A stretch of 64,000 nt of DNA from Prevotella sp. (GCA_023666665.1 JAMPBN010000001.1:889293-953292); one strand, 5' to 3'. Counted from the stretch's first letter, positions 52,128 through 63,411 are shown. Translations and numbers: made by a program. The notes: generated by a model not told the origin, from the letters alone.

Positions 52128-53243
52128 TTATTTTATAAGCAGCATGATGGTTTTGATTGCAAGGTCAAAGAGCACTATCTTCGCGCTGCCGTTGCCCTGA
52201 ATATCAATCTCAGCTTCGTTAAATTCCTTAATGAGGTCTTCAACGTTGCGCTCGTTGATAAAAGGGCAGAACCGCGAGCTGAATTGCTGCTCGGAGGCAG
52301 TCAGATAGTTCAGGTCGGGAACCTGCAGATTCATAATGAAGTTTTCGCGAATCATGCGCTGGCAGTATTCCAGAAAGCGGCTAATCGAGAGTCGGCCAAG
52401 GGCGGCAACTTCTTCGCTCCACACTTTCAGGTCGCCGACTTTGCGCTGATATGCCAGGCGAAACAAGCGCATAAACAGCTCAAGGTTACGCTGCGACTCG
52501 TCGGAGCCGAGAAAGTCGCGTGCGGCAATGAAGTTGCCCTCGGCGGTGTGGGCGGCGGCAATGGCATCGGCGGGATTGATGCCCGGGCCGAGTGCCGAGG
52601 CAATCTCGTCGTCGCTGAGCCTGCGAAGTTCTATGCGCTGGCAACGGGAGTATATGGTGGGAAGAACGTCGGCGGCGGAATTTGTTACCAAAATGAACAG
52701 CGTGCCCTCTTCCGGCTCCTCGATTAGTTTCAGCAGGCCGTTTGCCGCAGCGGGGTGCATCTTTTCAGGCAGCCACATCAAGCAGATGTTGAGGTTGCTG
52801 GAGCGTGCCGACATTGACAGCTTGCGGCGCAGATTGTCGGCCTCGTCGGCGTAGATTACCGGTTGGCCGTCAGGTTTGCCTAAAAGTGATGACCAGCGCC
52901 GCAAATCCATCCAGGGGTCGTCGTTGAGCAGTTCGCGCCATTCGGCAAGCCAGTCATCGCTTACCGTTATCGTGCCTTTTTTCAGCACCGGATATGAGAA
53001 GTGGAGGTCAACGTGGTTGAGCGACTGATGTTGGCGGCACGACGGACAGCTGCCACACGGCTCGGTGTCGCCCGGCCGACGGCCGGTGCAGTGAAGATAT
53101 TGTGCGAAAGCGCGGGCCAGCATTATCTCGCCCGACCCCGGAGGCGCTATGAGCAATATTGCGTGGGGCAGACGCTCGGAGTCAGCCATTTGGCGAAGCC
53201 GCTGCTTGGCATTTTCGTGGCCGGTAATGTCGCTGAATTTCAT
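52128..53243 (-). CDS. holB: DNA polymerase III delta' subunit
   Basis: A 371-residue clamp-loader subunit. It starts MKFSDITGHENAKQRLRQM, has a degenerate Walker A (APPGSGEIMLARAF, with the Lys replaced), consistent with delta' not binding ATP, and a zinc site CTGRRPGDTEPCGSCPSC. SRC follows in YSRCQRIELRRL, the sensor region. It opens the beta clamp with delta and gamma/tau. The ATG at 53243 overlaps the menA stop (ATGA). The longer frame to 53324 lies inside menA and is not the start. Confidence 0.9.
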   Translation of the reverse strand: MKFSDITGHENAKQRLRQMADSERLPHAILLIAPPGSGEIMLARAFAQYLHCTGRRPGDTEPCGSCPSCRQHQSLNHVDLHFSYPVLKKGTITVSDDWLAEWRELLNDDPWMDLRRWSSLLGKPDGQPVIYADEADNLRRKLSMSARSSNLNICLMWLPEKMHPAAANGLLKLIEEPEEGTLFILVTNSAADVLPTIYSRCQRIELRRLSDDEIASALGPGINPADAIAAAHTAEGNFIAARDFLGSDESQRNLELFMRLFRLAYQRKVGDLKVWSEEVAALGRLSISRFLEYCQRMIRENFIMNLQVPDLNYLTASEQQFSSRFCPFINERNVEDLIKEFNEAEIDIQGNGSAKIVLFDLAIKTIMLLIK

Positions 53244-54121
53244 GTGGTGAAGAATGAAATAATCAAGAAGAGAATGGAGGTTAGGAGAATAACTACGGAA
53301 GTTAGCGCAAGAATTGCAGTGCATTGCTTGCCGCTTAGGCCACCGAAATATAGCTGCTTGCTTGCGCAGAAGCCGAGAATCATTGGAATCAGGGGCAAGA
53401 AACCTTGTTGCAGGCCGAAGGCGAGAAATAGAAACAAACCCGCCAACTGCCCCAGGGCGCAGTAGAGAATCGCGGAGCCTTGCGGCCCGATTTTGGTTGA
53501 CACCGTGTGCTTGCCAACGGCGCGGTCGGCATCAATGTCGCGGTAGTTGTTGACCAAAATCACCATGGCAATCCACATTCCCATTGCTATGCCCAAAATC
53601 AGCGATGTCCACGACAGCGTGAGGGTCAGCACGTAATATGTCAGCGTCACCGGGATAATGCCGTAGAAAATCACCACGGCAACTTCGCCGAGGCAGTGGC
53701 GCGACAGCGGATATGGCCCGGCGGAATATGCCAGAACCCCGAGGGCTATGAACACCCCGCAGGGAAGCAGCCACCACCCGCCGCGCAAAATCGTAGTCAA
53801 CCCAACGGCGCAAGCCGCCGCAAGGGTGATGAGTGTGGCGGCGAGCATTTGGCGCGGAGTGATGAGGCCGATGGTGACTCCGCGCTCCGGGCCGCGACGC
53901 TTCTCGGTAGTGTCAATGCCGTCGCGAAAATCAAAATATTCGTTGGCAAAGTTTGAGGCAATCTGCGCAAGCAGAGCAAAGAGCAGACACACTGTCGCCC
54001 AACCCCACAACACCTCATGACCCGAGGTACTGACGCAGGCAATCGCGGCGATTACTGCGGCAAGCGATACCGGCAGGGTGCGCAACCGCATTCCTTCAAT
54101 CCATGCTTTGGTGCGGGTCAT
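53240..54121 (-). CDS. menA: 1,4-dihydroxy-2-naphthoate polyprenyltransferase
   Basis: A 293-residue UbiA-family prenyltransferase with about eight membrane segments. The first Asp-rich motif is NEYFDFRDGIDTTEKR (family NxxxDxxxD), and the second is NNYRDIDADRAVGK. It attaches a polyprenyl tail to DHNA in menaquinone synthesis at the inner membrane. It overlaps tyrA upstream by four bases and holB downstream by four. Confidence 0.94.
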   Translation of the reverse strand: MTRTKAWIEGMRLRTLPVSLAAVIAAIACVSTSGHEVLWGWATVCLLFALLAQIASNFANEYFDFRDGIDTTEKRRGPERGVTIGLITPRQMLAATLITLAAACAVGLTTILRGGWWLLPCGVFIALGVLAYSAGPYPLSRHCLGEVAVVIFYGIIPVTLTYYVLTLTLSWTSLILGIAMGMWIAMVILVNNYRDIDADRAVGKHTVSTKIGPQGSAILYCALGQLAGLFLFLAFGLQQGFLPLIPMILGFCASKQLYFGGLSGKQCTAILALTSVVILLTSILFLIISFFTT

Positions 54122-54891
54122 TTCAAATTGGCGCGGACGCGGTCAAGGTAATGTTTCATTGCTTCGGAATCTTTGGCGGCAATAATGTCGCGCAGAGATG
54201 ACAGTTGCTCCTGAATCTTGTCGAGTTGACTGAGAGAGTGGGGGTTGAAAAGAATCTCCGTGAGCAGATAGTCGTCTTCGCTCATCAGGCCGTGGGCAAT
54301 GGCAAGGTGGCGCTTGAACGTGGTGCCGGGAGCATCTTGGTGTTTCATAACTCCGGCAAACACCAGCGTTGACGCAAACGGAATGGTCAGCGAGTAGGCC
54401 ACGGTTTCGTCGTGCTGCTCAAACGTGTATTCCTCAACGTGCAGAAGCAGGTCGGCATAAAGCTGCTTGAAAAATGCGCGGCCCAGGGCATCGCCCTCCT
54501 TGATGATTATGGCATTCTCGTTCGAGAGGTTGCTCAGCGAGGCAAACGTGGGGCCGAACATCGGGTGGGTGCTGACAAAGGGGTGTCCACACTCGGCGTA
54601 AAATTCCGGCAAGCCGGTCTTCACCGAGGCAATATCTGAGAGCATACACCGCTGCGGAATGTGGGGCAGTACCTTATGGAAAGCATCGAGCGTGTATTTC
54701 ACCGTGGCGCAGTTCAGCACCAGTTCCGGCTCAAAGGCATCAACCTCTTCAAGGGTGGCAAAGCGTCGGCAGTTGAATGTGAAGCGCAGACGTTCGGGGT
54801 CTGGGTCGTAGATGGCAACGTCGTGGGCAAACGACAGCAGGTCGCAGAAGAACGACCCCATCTTTCCGGCTCCAAGAATCAGAATCTTCAT
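54118..54891 (-). CDS. tyrA: Prephenate dehydrogenase
   Basis: A 257-residue Rossmann-type dehydrogenase (ILGAGKMGSFFCDLLSF; THPMFGP near residue 100, with the substrate-binding His). It converts prephenate to 4-hydroxyphenylpyruvate for tyrosine. It is a single-domain form without a fused chorismate mutase, which is supplied by the neighbouring DAHP synthase fusion. It starts inside the end of that gene (four-base overlap). Confidence 0.9.
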   Translation of the reverse strand: MKILILGAGKMGSFFCDLLSFAHDVAIYDPDPERLRFTFNCRRFATLEEVDAFEPELVLNCATVKYTLDAFHKVLPHIPQRCMLSDIASVKTGLPEFYAECGHPFVSTHPMFGPTFASLSNLSNENAIIIKEGDALGRAFFKQLYADLLLHVEEYTFEQHDETVAYSLTIPFASTLVFAGVMKHQDAPGTTFKRHLAIAHGLMSEDDYLLTEILFNPHSLSQLDKIQEQLSSLRDIIAAKDSEAMKHYLDRVRANLK

Positions 54892-55961
54892 CGGCGGTTA
54901 AGAATTTCAAGTTGCTGGCGCACCGATTCCTCGTGAATGGCTTGAAGCACAGTCTTCATAAAGTCAGGGTCCATTTCCATTTCTTTGGCGGCATTGCAGC
55001 GCGTCTGCATAATCTCGTCGTGGCGACCCATTTGTAACACCGGCATACGGTGTTCTTTTTTGTACTTGCCGATTTCGCGCGAAATCTGCATGCGTTTTGC
55101 CAGGAGCTCAACCAGGTCGGTATCAATCTCGTCAATCTGCTTGCGCAGGGTGGCGAGCCCTTCGGTGGTGCCCTGCGGGTCGCGGATAACCAGTTGCGAC
55201 AGTATGTAGTTGAGCACTTCGGGTGTTACCTGCTGCGCCTTGTCGCTCAGAGCGCAGTCGGGTTCGCAGTGGCTCTCGATTATCAGACCGTCAAAGCCCA
55301 TGTCGAGGGCTTGCTGGCTCAGAGGCGAAACGAGTTCGCGCTTGCCTCCGATGTGGGAGGGGTCGCATATGATGGGCAGCCCCGGGCAGCGGCGACGCAA
55401 CTCAATGGGAATATGCCATTGCGGCATATTGCGATAGAGATGCTTGCCATAGGCCGAGAAGCCGCGATGTATAGCTCCGAGGCGATGTACTCCGGCGTTG
55501 TAAAGTCGCTCCAATGCGCCAATCCATAACTCCAAATCTGGATTTACCGGATTCTTTACCAGCACGGGGATGTCGGTGGCTCCGAGTTCGCTGAGCGTGT
55601 CGGCAAGTTCTTGCATAGCAAAGGGGTTTGCCGAAGTGCGTGCCCCAATCCACAGAATGTCGATTCCACCCTCCAGGGCATCAATCACGTGCTGGCGGGT
55701 GGCCACTTCCGTTGCCGTGAGCATTCCGGTCAGTTCCTTGGCTTTCTGCATCCAGGCAAGTCCGGGTCTGCCCACGCCCTCAAATCCGCCGGGTTTGGTG
55801 CGCGGCTTCCATATGCCGGCGCGAAGTATCTTGATGCCGTTGGCGGCAAGTTCGGTTGCGGTGGTTACGACCTGCCGCTCTGACTCTGCCGAGCATGGGC
55901 CGGCAATGATAAGCGGATTGGTCGTATTGTCATAAATGCATTTAAGTTCAGTCAGTGCCAT
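54888..55961 (-). CDS. Bifunctional DAHP synthase / chorismate mutase
   Basis: A 357-residue fusion. Residues ~1-255 are a type I-beta/KDO8P-synthase-like DAHP synthase (IIAGPCSAES, KPRTKPGGFEG, CDPSHIGGKR and the metal-binding SHCEPD). Residues ~262-350 are an AroQ chorismate mutase (LATLRKQIDEIDTDLVELLAKRMQISREIGKYK). It catalyses entry to the shikimate pathway and the branch to prephenate; linked mutase domains often mediate feedback by prephenate or chorismate, so this may be the control point. The ATG at 55961 is used, overlapping the hflX end by 14 bases; the frame's earlier codon at 56039 lies in hflX. Confidence 0.93.
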   Translation of the reverse strand: MALTELKCIYDNTTNPLIIAGPCSAESERQVVTTATELAANGIKILRAGIWKPRTKPGGFEGVGRPGLAWMQKAKELTGMLTATEVATRQHVIDALEGGIDILWIGARTSANPFAMQELADTLSELGATDIPVLVKNPVNPDLELWIGALERLYNAGVHRLGAIHRGFSAYGKHLYRNMPQWHIPIELRRRCPGLPIICDPSHIGGKRELVSPLSQQALDMGFDGLIIESHCEPDCALSDKAQQVTPEVLNYILSQLVIRDPQGTTEGLATLRKQIDEIDTDLVELLAKRMQISREIGKYKKEHRMPVLQMGRHDEIMQTRCNAAKEMEMDPDFMKTVLQAIHEESVRQQLEILNRR

Positions 55962-57177
55962 CGTTAAGATCGTCGTATGTTTGGTAAAGGAAATCGTTAT
56001 AGGGGAAGCGCTCAAGGTGAATTTTCTTGGCATCTTCATAAATCATCTGTTTGAGGCGGTCAATGCCGATTTCTTTCTTTGCGGAGATGAACACGCACTT
56101 GCCGTTGAGCTTAGCCATCCAGGTCTGCTCGAGCTCATCGAGGGGGATGTTCTCGCGGGTTCGCGGGGTGAGGTCGTTGTCATCCTTGGGAGTGAAAGTG
56201 AAAGCGTCGATTTTGTTGAATACCATAATCATCGGCTTGTCAGCAGCTCCGCAAACCTCCTGTAGTGTGCGGTTAACTACCTCGATTTGCTCCTCAAACT
56301 GCGGGTGACTTATGTCGACCACGTGGAGCAGAATGTCGGCCTCGCGCACTTCGTCGAGCGTCGATTTGAACGACTCCACCAGGTGGGTCGGCAGTTTGCG
56401 GATGAAACCTACGGTGTCGGTCAGCAGGAAGGGGAGGTTGTCAATGATGACCTTGCGCACCGTGGTGTCGAGCGTGGCAAAGAGCTTGTTTTCAGCAAAG
56501 ACCTCGCTCTTGCTCAGCACGTTCATCAGCGTTGACTTTCCGGCGTTGGTGTAGCCCACCAAGGCCACGCGGGTCAGCTTGCCGCGGTTTTTGCGCTGAA
56601 TGTTTTTCTGCTTGTCAATGCTTTCGAGTTCCTTTTTCAGGCGCGAAATGCGGTCAAGAATTATGCGTCGGTCGGTTTCAATCTGCGTTTCGCCCGGGCC
56701 GCGCATACCGATACCGCCGCGCTGGCGCTCCAGGTGGGTCCACATTCGCGTGAGTCGCGGCAGCAGATACTGATATTGCGCTAACTCAACTTGCGTTTTA
56801 GCGGTTGCGGTCTGGGCGCGTTTCGCGAAGATGTCAAGAATCAGCGACGTGCGGTCAAGAATCTTGACCTGCAGCTCCTTTTCAATGTTTGAAACCTGCT
56901 TTGTTGAGAGGTCATCGTCGAAAATCACCATTCCGACCTCATTTTCTGTTATGTAGTCTTTGATTTCCTGAAGTTTGCCTTTGCCCACGAAAGTGCGGCG
57001 GTCGGCGTGGTCGAGCTTCTGGGTGAAGATTTTCACCGTTTCCGCTCCGGCAGTATCGGCCAGAAATGCCAGTTCGTCGAGGTATTCCAAAGCTTTCTGC
57101 TCCGGTTGTGCAGGAGTAATCAGGCCCACCAATACGGTGCGCTCGTTCATCTCCTGATTTAATATCATGTCTTTCAT
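55948..57177 (-). CDS. hflX: GTPase HflX
   Basis: A 409-residue ribosome-associated GTPase. The N-terminal HflX domain (DRTSLILDIFAKRAQTATAK, LERQRGGIGMRGPGETQIETDRR) is followed by a coiled coil and the G domain: G1 GYTNAGKST, G3 DTVGFI and G4 NKID. It splits stalled ribosomes and may act in rRNA handling. First gene of the seven-gene minus-strand operon. Its -7 box TAACTTTG ends eight bases before the ATG. Confidence 0.95.
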   Translation of the reverse strand: MKDMILNQEMNERTVLVGLITPAQPEQKALEYLDELAFLADTAGAETVKIFTQKLDHADRRTFVGKGKLQEIKDYITENEVGMVIFDDDLSTKQVSNIEKELQVKILDRTSLILDIFAKRAQTATAKTQVELAQYQYLLPRLTRMWTHLERQRGGIGMRGPGETQIETDRRIILDRISRLKKELESIDKQKNIQRKNRGKLTRVALVGYTNAGKSTLMNVLSKSEVFAENKLFATLDTTVRKVIIDNLPFLLTDTVGFIRKLPTHLVESFKSTLDEVREADILLHVVDISHPQFEEQIEVVNRTLQEVCGAADKPMIMVFNKIDAFTFTPKDDNDLTPRTRENIPLDELEQTWMAKLNGKCVFISAKKEIGIDRLKQMIYEDAKKIHLERFPYNDFLYQTYDDLNDGTD

Positions 57178-57184
57178 AATCTTG

Positions 57185-57215
57185 CAAAGTTACGAAATTT
57201 CTACCGAATTTCCAA
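57185..57215 (-). promoter_or_regulatory. Promoter of the hflX-hemW operon
   Basis: On the minus strand, TTG (57215-57213) and TAACTTTG (57192-57185), 20 bases apart. It overlaps the 3' end of the LD-carboxypeptidase gene, with the box covering its last codons. Confidence 0.75.
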
Positions 57216-58045
57216 CCCTCAGGGTTGCTTTGATGCCTTGTATGAACGGCAGATTGCCGCCAACGTGGCCAATCGGCGCGTTAAAGGCAATGGGGTAGGG
57301 TGCATCCTTGAGCAGCGACGCAATCATTGCATACATATCCGGCCAGTCTTTCGAGGGACGATAGTCGGTGAACTGCCCAATCACCATACCGTTCAGCCGG
57401 TCAAGCACCCCGGCGAGTTTCAGGCGCATCAACATCCGCTCCACCCGGTAAATGGCCTCGCCGATGTCTTCAATCACCAGGATTGAGCCGGGGAGCAGCA
57501 TGTCGTAAGGCGTGTCGGCCAGTCCATCGAGCACCGCGAGATTGCCGCCGCGCAAAATTCCCGAGACTTCGCCCCGATGGTTAAGGTCGTGGGCCTCAAA
57601 GCGGAGTGCCGGCATCTTGCCGGTGCGCAGAATGCTGAATAGGCGGCGGTTTGCCTCGTTGTCGGTACATTGTCTAAGGGTCAGTTCCTTGGCCATAGAA
57701 GAGTGGATTGACGCAACGCCCCGCGAGTGCCACAGAGCGTGGAGGGCCGAAATGTCGCTGAATCCGGCCAGCCACACCGGGCGGTGCAGGTTGAGCGCGG
57801 AGAGAAGATGAATGGCACCGTAGCCGCCGCGAGAGCAGATTATAGCTTTCACGTCGAGGTCGTCAATGGCGCTTTGCAGGTCGGCAAGGCGTTCGGCTGC
57901 CGTGGCTGCAAAGCTGCCGCTGCTGCCTTTGGCATGAGGCATAATGCGCGGAGTGAACCCTTCGGCGCGGAGCGACGCGGCGGCGCCGTCAATCAGCATC
58001 GGGTCTATGGCAGACGCCGGACTCACCAGCGCAACAACGTCGCCG

Positions 58046-58074
<29 letters not shown>
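57190..58074 (-). CDS. LD-carboxypeptidase (peptidase S66)
   Basis: A 294-residue cytoplasmic enzyme with VALVSPAS at the start, CSRGGYGAIHLL, the nucleophile region GFSDISALHALW and the C-terminal catalytic His in APIGHVGGN. S66 enzymes trim the D-Ala from tetrapeptides to recycle murein. It starts within the end of the CobW gene (29-base overlap), giving a two-gene unit. Its end overlaps the hflX promoter, so readthrough might influence hflX. Confidence 0.9.
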
Positions 58075-59329
<1,255 letters not shown>

Positions 59330-59350
59330 AAGCGTTTCAATTTTACACTG

Positions 59351-59358
59351 CAAAGTTA
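59351..59358 (-). promoter_or_regulatory. -7 box of the CobW gene
   Basis: TAACTTTG on the minus strand, 13 bases from the opposing -7 box at 59372. Confidence 0.7.
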
Positions 59359-59371
59359 CAAATTTTTTGCT

Positions 59372-59379
59372 TAACTTTG
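59372..59379 (+). promoter_or_regulatory. -7 box of the epimerase gene
   Basis: TAACTTTG, five bases before the ATG at 59385. No separate -33 TTTG at 20 bases; the opposing box occupies that region. Confidence 0.7.
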
Positions 59380-59384
59380 CGGAG

Positions 59385-60785
59385 ATGAAAAAGAGAGTTT
59401 GTATAACCGGAGCTACCGGCACCATGGGCATGGCCACGCTCCGCGAATTTGCGCAGCGTATGGAGAGCTTCAATGTTACCGTTTTGGCTCGTCCCGGTAA
59501 GAAAAATGAGAAAAAATTAGCGCCTTTCGGCGGCATAAATATAGTGTGGGGCGACCTCTGCAACTTCAACGATGTTAAGCGAGCCGTTGCCGGCGCTGAC
59601 TATGTACTACATATGGGCGGCATGGTGTCGCCCGCGGCTGATTGGTATCCGGAAAAGACGTTGAAAGTCAATGTCAAGTCGGCTGAGAACATTGCTCAAG
59701 CAGTGTTGCAGGGCGATAAAGCCGAAACATGTAAAGTTGTTTATATCGGCTCGGTAGCCGAGTTGGGCGACCGCCGTCCGCCGAACCATTGGGGACGTGC
59801 CGGCGACCCGATAGCGCCGTCAATCGGCGACGCCTATGCAGTGTCGAAAGTTGAAGCCGAGCGTGCGATTGTTGACTCCGGGCTGAAGAATTGGCTTGTT
59901 CTTCGCCAAACGGGCATCCTATATCCCGGCCTGCTGATGAAAGGCTCCGACCCGATTTCTTTCCACGTGCCGCTGCGCGGAATGCTCGAATGGGCCACCG
60001 ACGAAGACTCCGGCCGTCTGATGGCCAATATCTGCGAAGACTGGATTCCCGACGAGCTCTGGAATAAATTCTACAACATCGGCTCAGGCGAGAGCTACCG
60101 CCTCACCAACTATGAGTTTGAGAAGCTTCTGCTCAAAGCACTCGGCTGTCCTGCGCCTCATAAGGTGTTTGATGCCAACTGGTTTGCGACCAAGAATTTC
60201 CATGGCCAATGGTATCTCGACTCGGACCGACTCGACGAACTGACTCATTTCCGCAGCGGTGAGAGCTGCGATGACTATTTCAAGCGCATGAGCAATATGA
60301 CGCCGTGGTTTTTCAAGCTCGCGCCTCTTGCTCCGGCGTTCCTTATAAAGGGGGGAATGAAGCTCGTGGCAAAGCGCAAAACCCTCGGCACACTGTGGTG
60401 GCTCAAATACGACGACAAACGCCGCATCAACGCCCACTTTGGCAGTCGTGAGCAGTGGGAGCAGATTCCCGGCTGGAAAAAACAACTCCCCGAACTCGAA
60501 ACCTACCCCGAGGGCGAACACCGAGGCAAACGCATCTCCGACCAAAACCGTGGCATTGACCACGGCTACGACGAAAGCAAATCCCCCAACGAATGGACGC
60601 TGGAGGATATGCGACAAAAAGCGGTGTTCAACGGCGGCAAATGCCTCAGCACCTCAATGCAAACCGGCGACGTAACCACCAAGCTCGAGTGGCAATGCAA
60701 GTGTGGCGAGCGTTTTTACGCATCGCCGACACTTATTCTCCACGGCGGCCACTGGTGCCCCGCTTGCCTGCGAAATCGAATCTAA
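59385..60785 (+). CDS. NAD-dependent epimerase/dehydratase with C-terminal zinc-ribbon extension
   Basis: A 466-residue protein. The extended SDR domain (~1-330) has GATGTMG near residue 8 for NAD(P), DAYAVSKVEAERAI with the catalytic Tyr and Lys and an upstream Ser (VVYIGSVAEL). The last ~45 residues carry WQCKCGERFYASP and GGHWCPACLRN, a four-cysteine zinc-ribbon-like unit that is unusual for SDRs. The substrate, likely a sugar nucleotide or a lipid-linked sugar, cannot be read. The ATG at 59385 (MKKRVCITGATG) is favoured by the family start and the -7 box; the open frame upstream overlaps the CobW promoter. Monocistronic, ending before a CTAACGCC tract. Confidence 0.82.
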   Translation: MKKRVCITGATGTMGMATLREFAQRMESFNVTVLARPGKKNEKKLAPFGGINIVWGDLCNFNDVKRAVAGADYVLHMGGMVSPAADWYPEKTLKVNVKSAENIAQAVLQGDKAETCKVVYIGSVAELGDRRPPNHWGRAGDPIAPSIGDAYAVSKVEAERAIVDSGLKNWLVLRQTGILYPGLLMKGSDPISFHVPLRGMLEWATDEDSGRLMANICEDWIPDELWNKFYNIGSGESYRLTNYEFEKLLLKALGCPAPHKVFDANWFATKNFHGQWYLDSDRLDELTHFRSGESCDDYFKRMSNMTPWFFKLAPLAPAFLIKGGMKLVAKRKTLGTLWWLKYDDKRRINAHFGSREQWEQIPGWKKQLPELETYPEGEHRGKRISDQNRGIDHGYDESKSPNEWTLEDMRQKAVFNGGKCLSTSMQTGDVTTKLEWQCKCGERFYASPTLILHGGHWCPACLRNRI

Positions 60786-60821
60786 AGCCTAAAGCCTAAC
60801 GCCAAATGCCCAAGGCCTAAC
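60783..60821. repeat. CTAAAGCC/CTAACGCC tract
   Basis: TAAAGCC, TAAAGCC, TAACGCC, AAATGCC, CAAGGCC, TAAC: five to six units between the convergent epimerase and clpB genes, reaching into both stop codons. Confidence 0.6.
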
Positions 60822-63411
60822 TATTTACAAAGATTAGTTTGCCGTCGGGGTCGAGGTCGATGGTGATGGGGTAGTCTTTGTTGACTTTTTGGGCGAGGAG
60901 GTCTTTGGAGAGCTGGTTGAGGACGAGGCGGTGAATTGCGCGCTTCACGGGGCGGGCACCAAATTCGGGGTCGTAGCCCTCTTCGGCAAGGTAGTGCAGC
61001 GCGGCAGGGGTGATGCGCAGCGTAACGCCGTTGGTGGACAGCATCTTCTGTATACCCTTGATTTGGAGACCTACGATTTCTTCGATTTCCTTTTCGTTGA
61101 GCGGCGTAAACATTATAGTTTCGTCAATACGGTTCAGGAATTCGGGGCGGATAGTCTGCTTGAGCATATCGAGTACCTCGGTCTTGGTCTTCTCAATGAC
61201 TTCAAGGCGGTTATCGTCGGTAAGTTTCGAGAAGTTCTCGCGGATAACGTTTGAACCCATATTTGAGGTCATTATAATAATGGTGTTTTTGAAGTTCACG
61301 AGGCGTCCCTTATTGTCGGTCAGTCGGCCGTCATCGAGAACCTGCAGGAGGATGTTGAACACATCGGGGTGAGCCTTTTCAATTTCGTCGAAGAGAACCA
61401 CCGAGTACGGTTTGCGGCGCACGGCCTCAGTGAGCTGACCGCCTTCGTCGTAGCCAACATATCCCGGAGGTGCTCCGACAAGGCGGCTGACGGCGTGCTT
61501 CTCCTGATACTCGCTCATGTCGATGCGGGTCATCATGTTTTCATCGTCGAAGAGGTATTCAGCCAAAGCCTTGGCAAGCTCGGTTTTTCCGACACCGGTG
61601 GTGCCGAGAAAAATAAATGAACCGATGGGGCGGCGGGGGTCATTAAGCCCGGCGCGCGAGCGGCGCACAGCATCGGCAATAGCTTCGATAGCGTCATTTT
61701 GGCCAACGACGCGCTCATGGAGTTCGTCTTCAAGGTGGAGGAGCTTTTCTTTCTCGCTCTGAACCATCTTCATCACCGGGATGCCTGTCCAGCGCGAAAC
61801 CACTCCGGCAATGTCGTCGGCATCTACTTCTTCCTTGATGAGCGACTTTTCGCCTTGCATCATTTTGAGTTGCTCCTGAATGGTTTCGTTTTCACGCTCT
61901 TTTTCTTGAATCTTGGAGTAGCGTATTTCGGCTACGCGGGCGTAGTCGCCCTCACGTTCGGCGGTTTGAGCCTCAAAGTTGAGCTGTTCAATGTCAATCT
62001 TGTTCTGCTGAATGCGGTTGATGAGGTCTTTCTCTGCCTGCCACTTGGAGCGGAATTCTTTTTCCTCGTCGCGCATATCGGCCAGTTCTTTTTCAATGTC
62101 GCGCACCTTGGCGTCATCGCCCTCGCGCTTGATAGCCTCGCGCTCAATCTCTTTTTGGGCAATGCGGCGCACGATGTCATCGAGAGCCTGCGGCACGGAG
62201 TCAACTTCCAGCCGCAACTTTGAAGCAGCCTCATCGATGAGGTCAATAGCCTTATCGGGAAGGAAACGGTCGGTGATGTAGCGTTCGGAGAGCTGCACGG
62301 CGGCAATAATCGCTTCATCGCGAATGCGTACCTTGTGGTGGTTTTCATAGCGTTCCTTAAGGCCACGAAGAATGGCTATGGCACTCATTTCGTCGGGTTC
62401 ATCGACCATCACCTTTTGGAAACGGCGTTCGAGAGCCTTGTCTTTTTCGAAATATTTCTGATATTCATCAAGCGTTGTTGCACCGATTGAGCGTAGCTCG
62501 CCGCGGGCAAGTGCGGGTTTGAGAATGTTGGCGGCATCCATGGCACCCTCGCCTTTACCGGCACCAACAAGGGTATGAATTTCATCGATGAAGAGGATAA
62601 TCTCGCCGTCGCTTTGCGTAACTTCGTTGACGATGGCTTTCAGGCGCTCCTCAAACTCGCCTTTATATTTAGCACCGGCAACGAGTGCGCCCATGTCGAG
62701 CGAGAAAATCTGTTTGGAGCGGAGATTTTCCGGCACATCACCGCGCACAATTCGCTGGGCAAGTCCTTCAGCAATGGCGGTTTTACCGGTGCCGGGTTCG
62801 CCGATAAGCATAGGATTGTTTTTTGTTCGGCGACTCAAAATCTGAAGCACTCGGCGAATTTCCTCATCACGGCCAATTACCGGGTCGAGCTTGCCGGCGC
62901 GGGCGCGCTCGTTGAGGTTAATGGCGTATTTATTGAGCGCATTGTAAGTATCTTCAGCACTTTGGTCGGTGGCTTTCTTGCCCTTACGGAGTTCGTCGAT
63001 TGCGGCCTTGAGTTCATTTTCGGTGAGGCCGGCATCTTTGAGCATTTGCGAGGCGGGAGAGTTCACGACGAAAAGAGCCATAAGAATTGACTCGAGGGTT
63101 ACATACTCGTCGCCCTGTTTCTTTCCGAGGTCAATGGCTCGTTGGAGGACGTCATTACTTTCGCGCGACAGGTAGGGTTCACTACCGCTAACTTTGGGTA
63201 ATGACAAAATGGCACGTTTCACGTTTTGCATAAGCAATGGAAGATTCGCGCCAACTTTTTGGAATATAAATTTTACGAGAGAGTCACCCTCTTCGACCAC
63301 GGCCTTGAGAATATGTACAGGCTCAATGGATTGCTGACCCGCCGAGCGGGTAATCTCTACGGCTTTCTGAATAGCCTCTTGAGATTTGATGGTGAAGTTA
63401 TTGAAGTTCAT
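60817..63411 (-). CDS. clpB: ATP-dependent chaperone ClpB
   Basis: An 864-residue Hsp100 disaggregase. The N domain (~1-150), AAA-1 with Walker [14 protein letters not shown] near 205, the coiled-coil middle domain (~400-530) and AAA-2 with Walker [14 protein letters not shown] near 605 and the arginine-finger region are all present. It works with DnaK to dissolve aggregates and confers heat tolerance. The start ATG at 63411 fits ([17 protein letters not shown]). No recognisable TAnnTTTG box lies close upstream, so a heat-shock sigma factor or other control may apply; this is inference. Confidence 0.96.
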   Translation of the reverse strand: MNFNNFTIKSQEAIQKAVEITRSAGQQSIEPVHILKAVVEEGDSLVKFIFQKVGANLPLLMQNVKRAILSLPKVSGSEPYLSRESNDVLQRAIDLGKKQGDEYVTLESILMALFVVNSPASQMLKDAGLTENELKAAIDELRKGKKATDQSAEDTYNALNKYAINLNERARAGKLDPVIGRDEEIRRVLQILSRRTKNNPMLIGEPGTGKTAIAEGLAQRIVRGDVPENLRSKQIFSLDMGALVAGAKYKGEFEERLKAIVNEVTQSDGEIILFIDEIHTLVGAGKGEGAMDAANILKPALARGELRSIGATTLDEYQKYFEKDKALERRFQKVMVDEPDEMSAIAILRGLKERYENHHKVRIRDEAIIAAVQLSERYITDRFLPDKAIDLIDEAASKLRLEVDSVPQALDDIVRRIAQKEIEREAIKREGDDAKVRDIEKELADMRDEEKEFRSKWQAEKDLINRIQQNKIDIEQLNFEAQTAEREGDYARVAEIRYSKIQEKERENETIQEQLKMMQGEKSLIKEEVDADDIAGVVSRWTGIPVMKMVQSEKEKLLHLEDELHERVVGQNDAIEAIADAVRRSRAGLNDPRRPIGSFIFLGTTGVGKTELAKALAEYLFDDENMMTRIDMSEYQEKHAVSRLVGAPPGYVGYDEGGQLTEAVRRKPYSVVLFDEIEKAHPDVFNILLQVLDDGRLTDNKGRLVNFKNTIIIMTSNMGSNVIRENFSKLTDDNRLEVIEKTKTEVLDMLKQTIRPEFLNRIDETIMFTPLNEKEIEEIVGLQIKGIQKMLSTNGVTLRITPAALHYLAEEGYDPEFGARPVKRAIHRLVLNQLSKDLLAQKVNKDYPITIDLDPDGKLIFVNS

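Noticed and set aside
52740..53243. Loss of the Walker A lysine in holB as a sign of decay
   Set aside because: Delta' subunits are normally degenerate here; the rest of the protein is intact.
60783..60821. Tract as a terminator for epimerase or clpB
   Set aside because: It has no self-complementarity worth naming and no T tract; it is listed as a repeat only.
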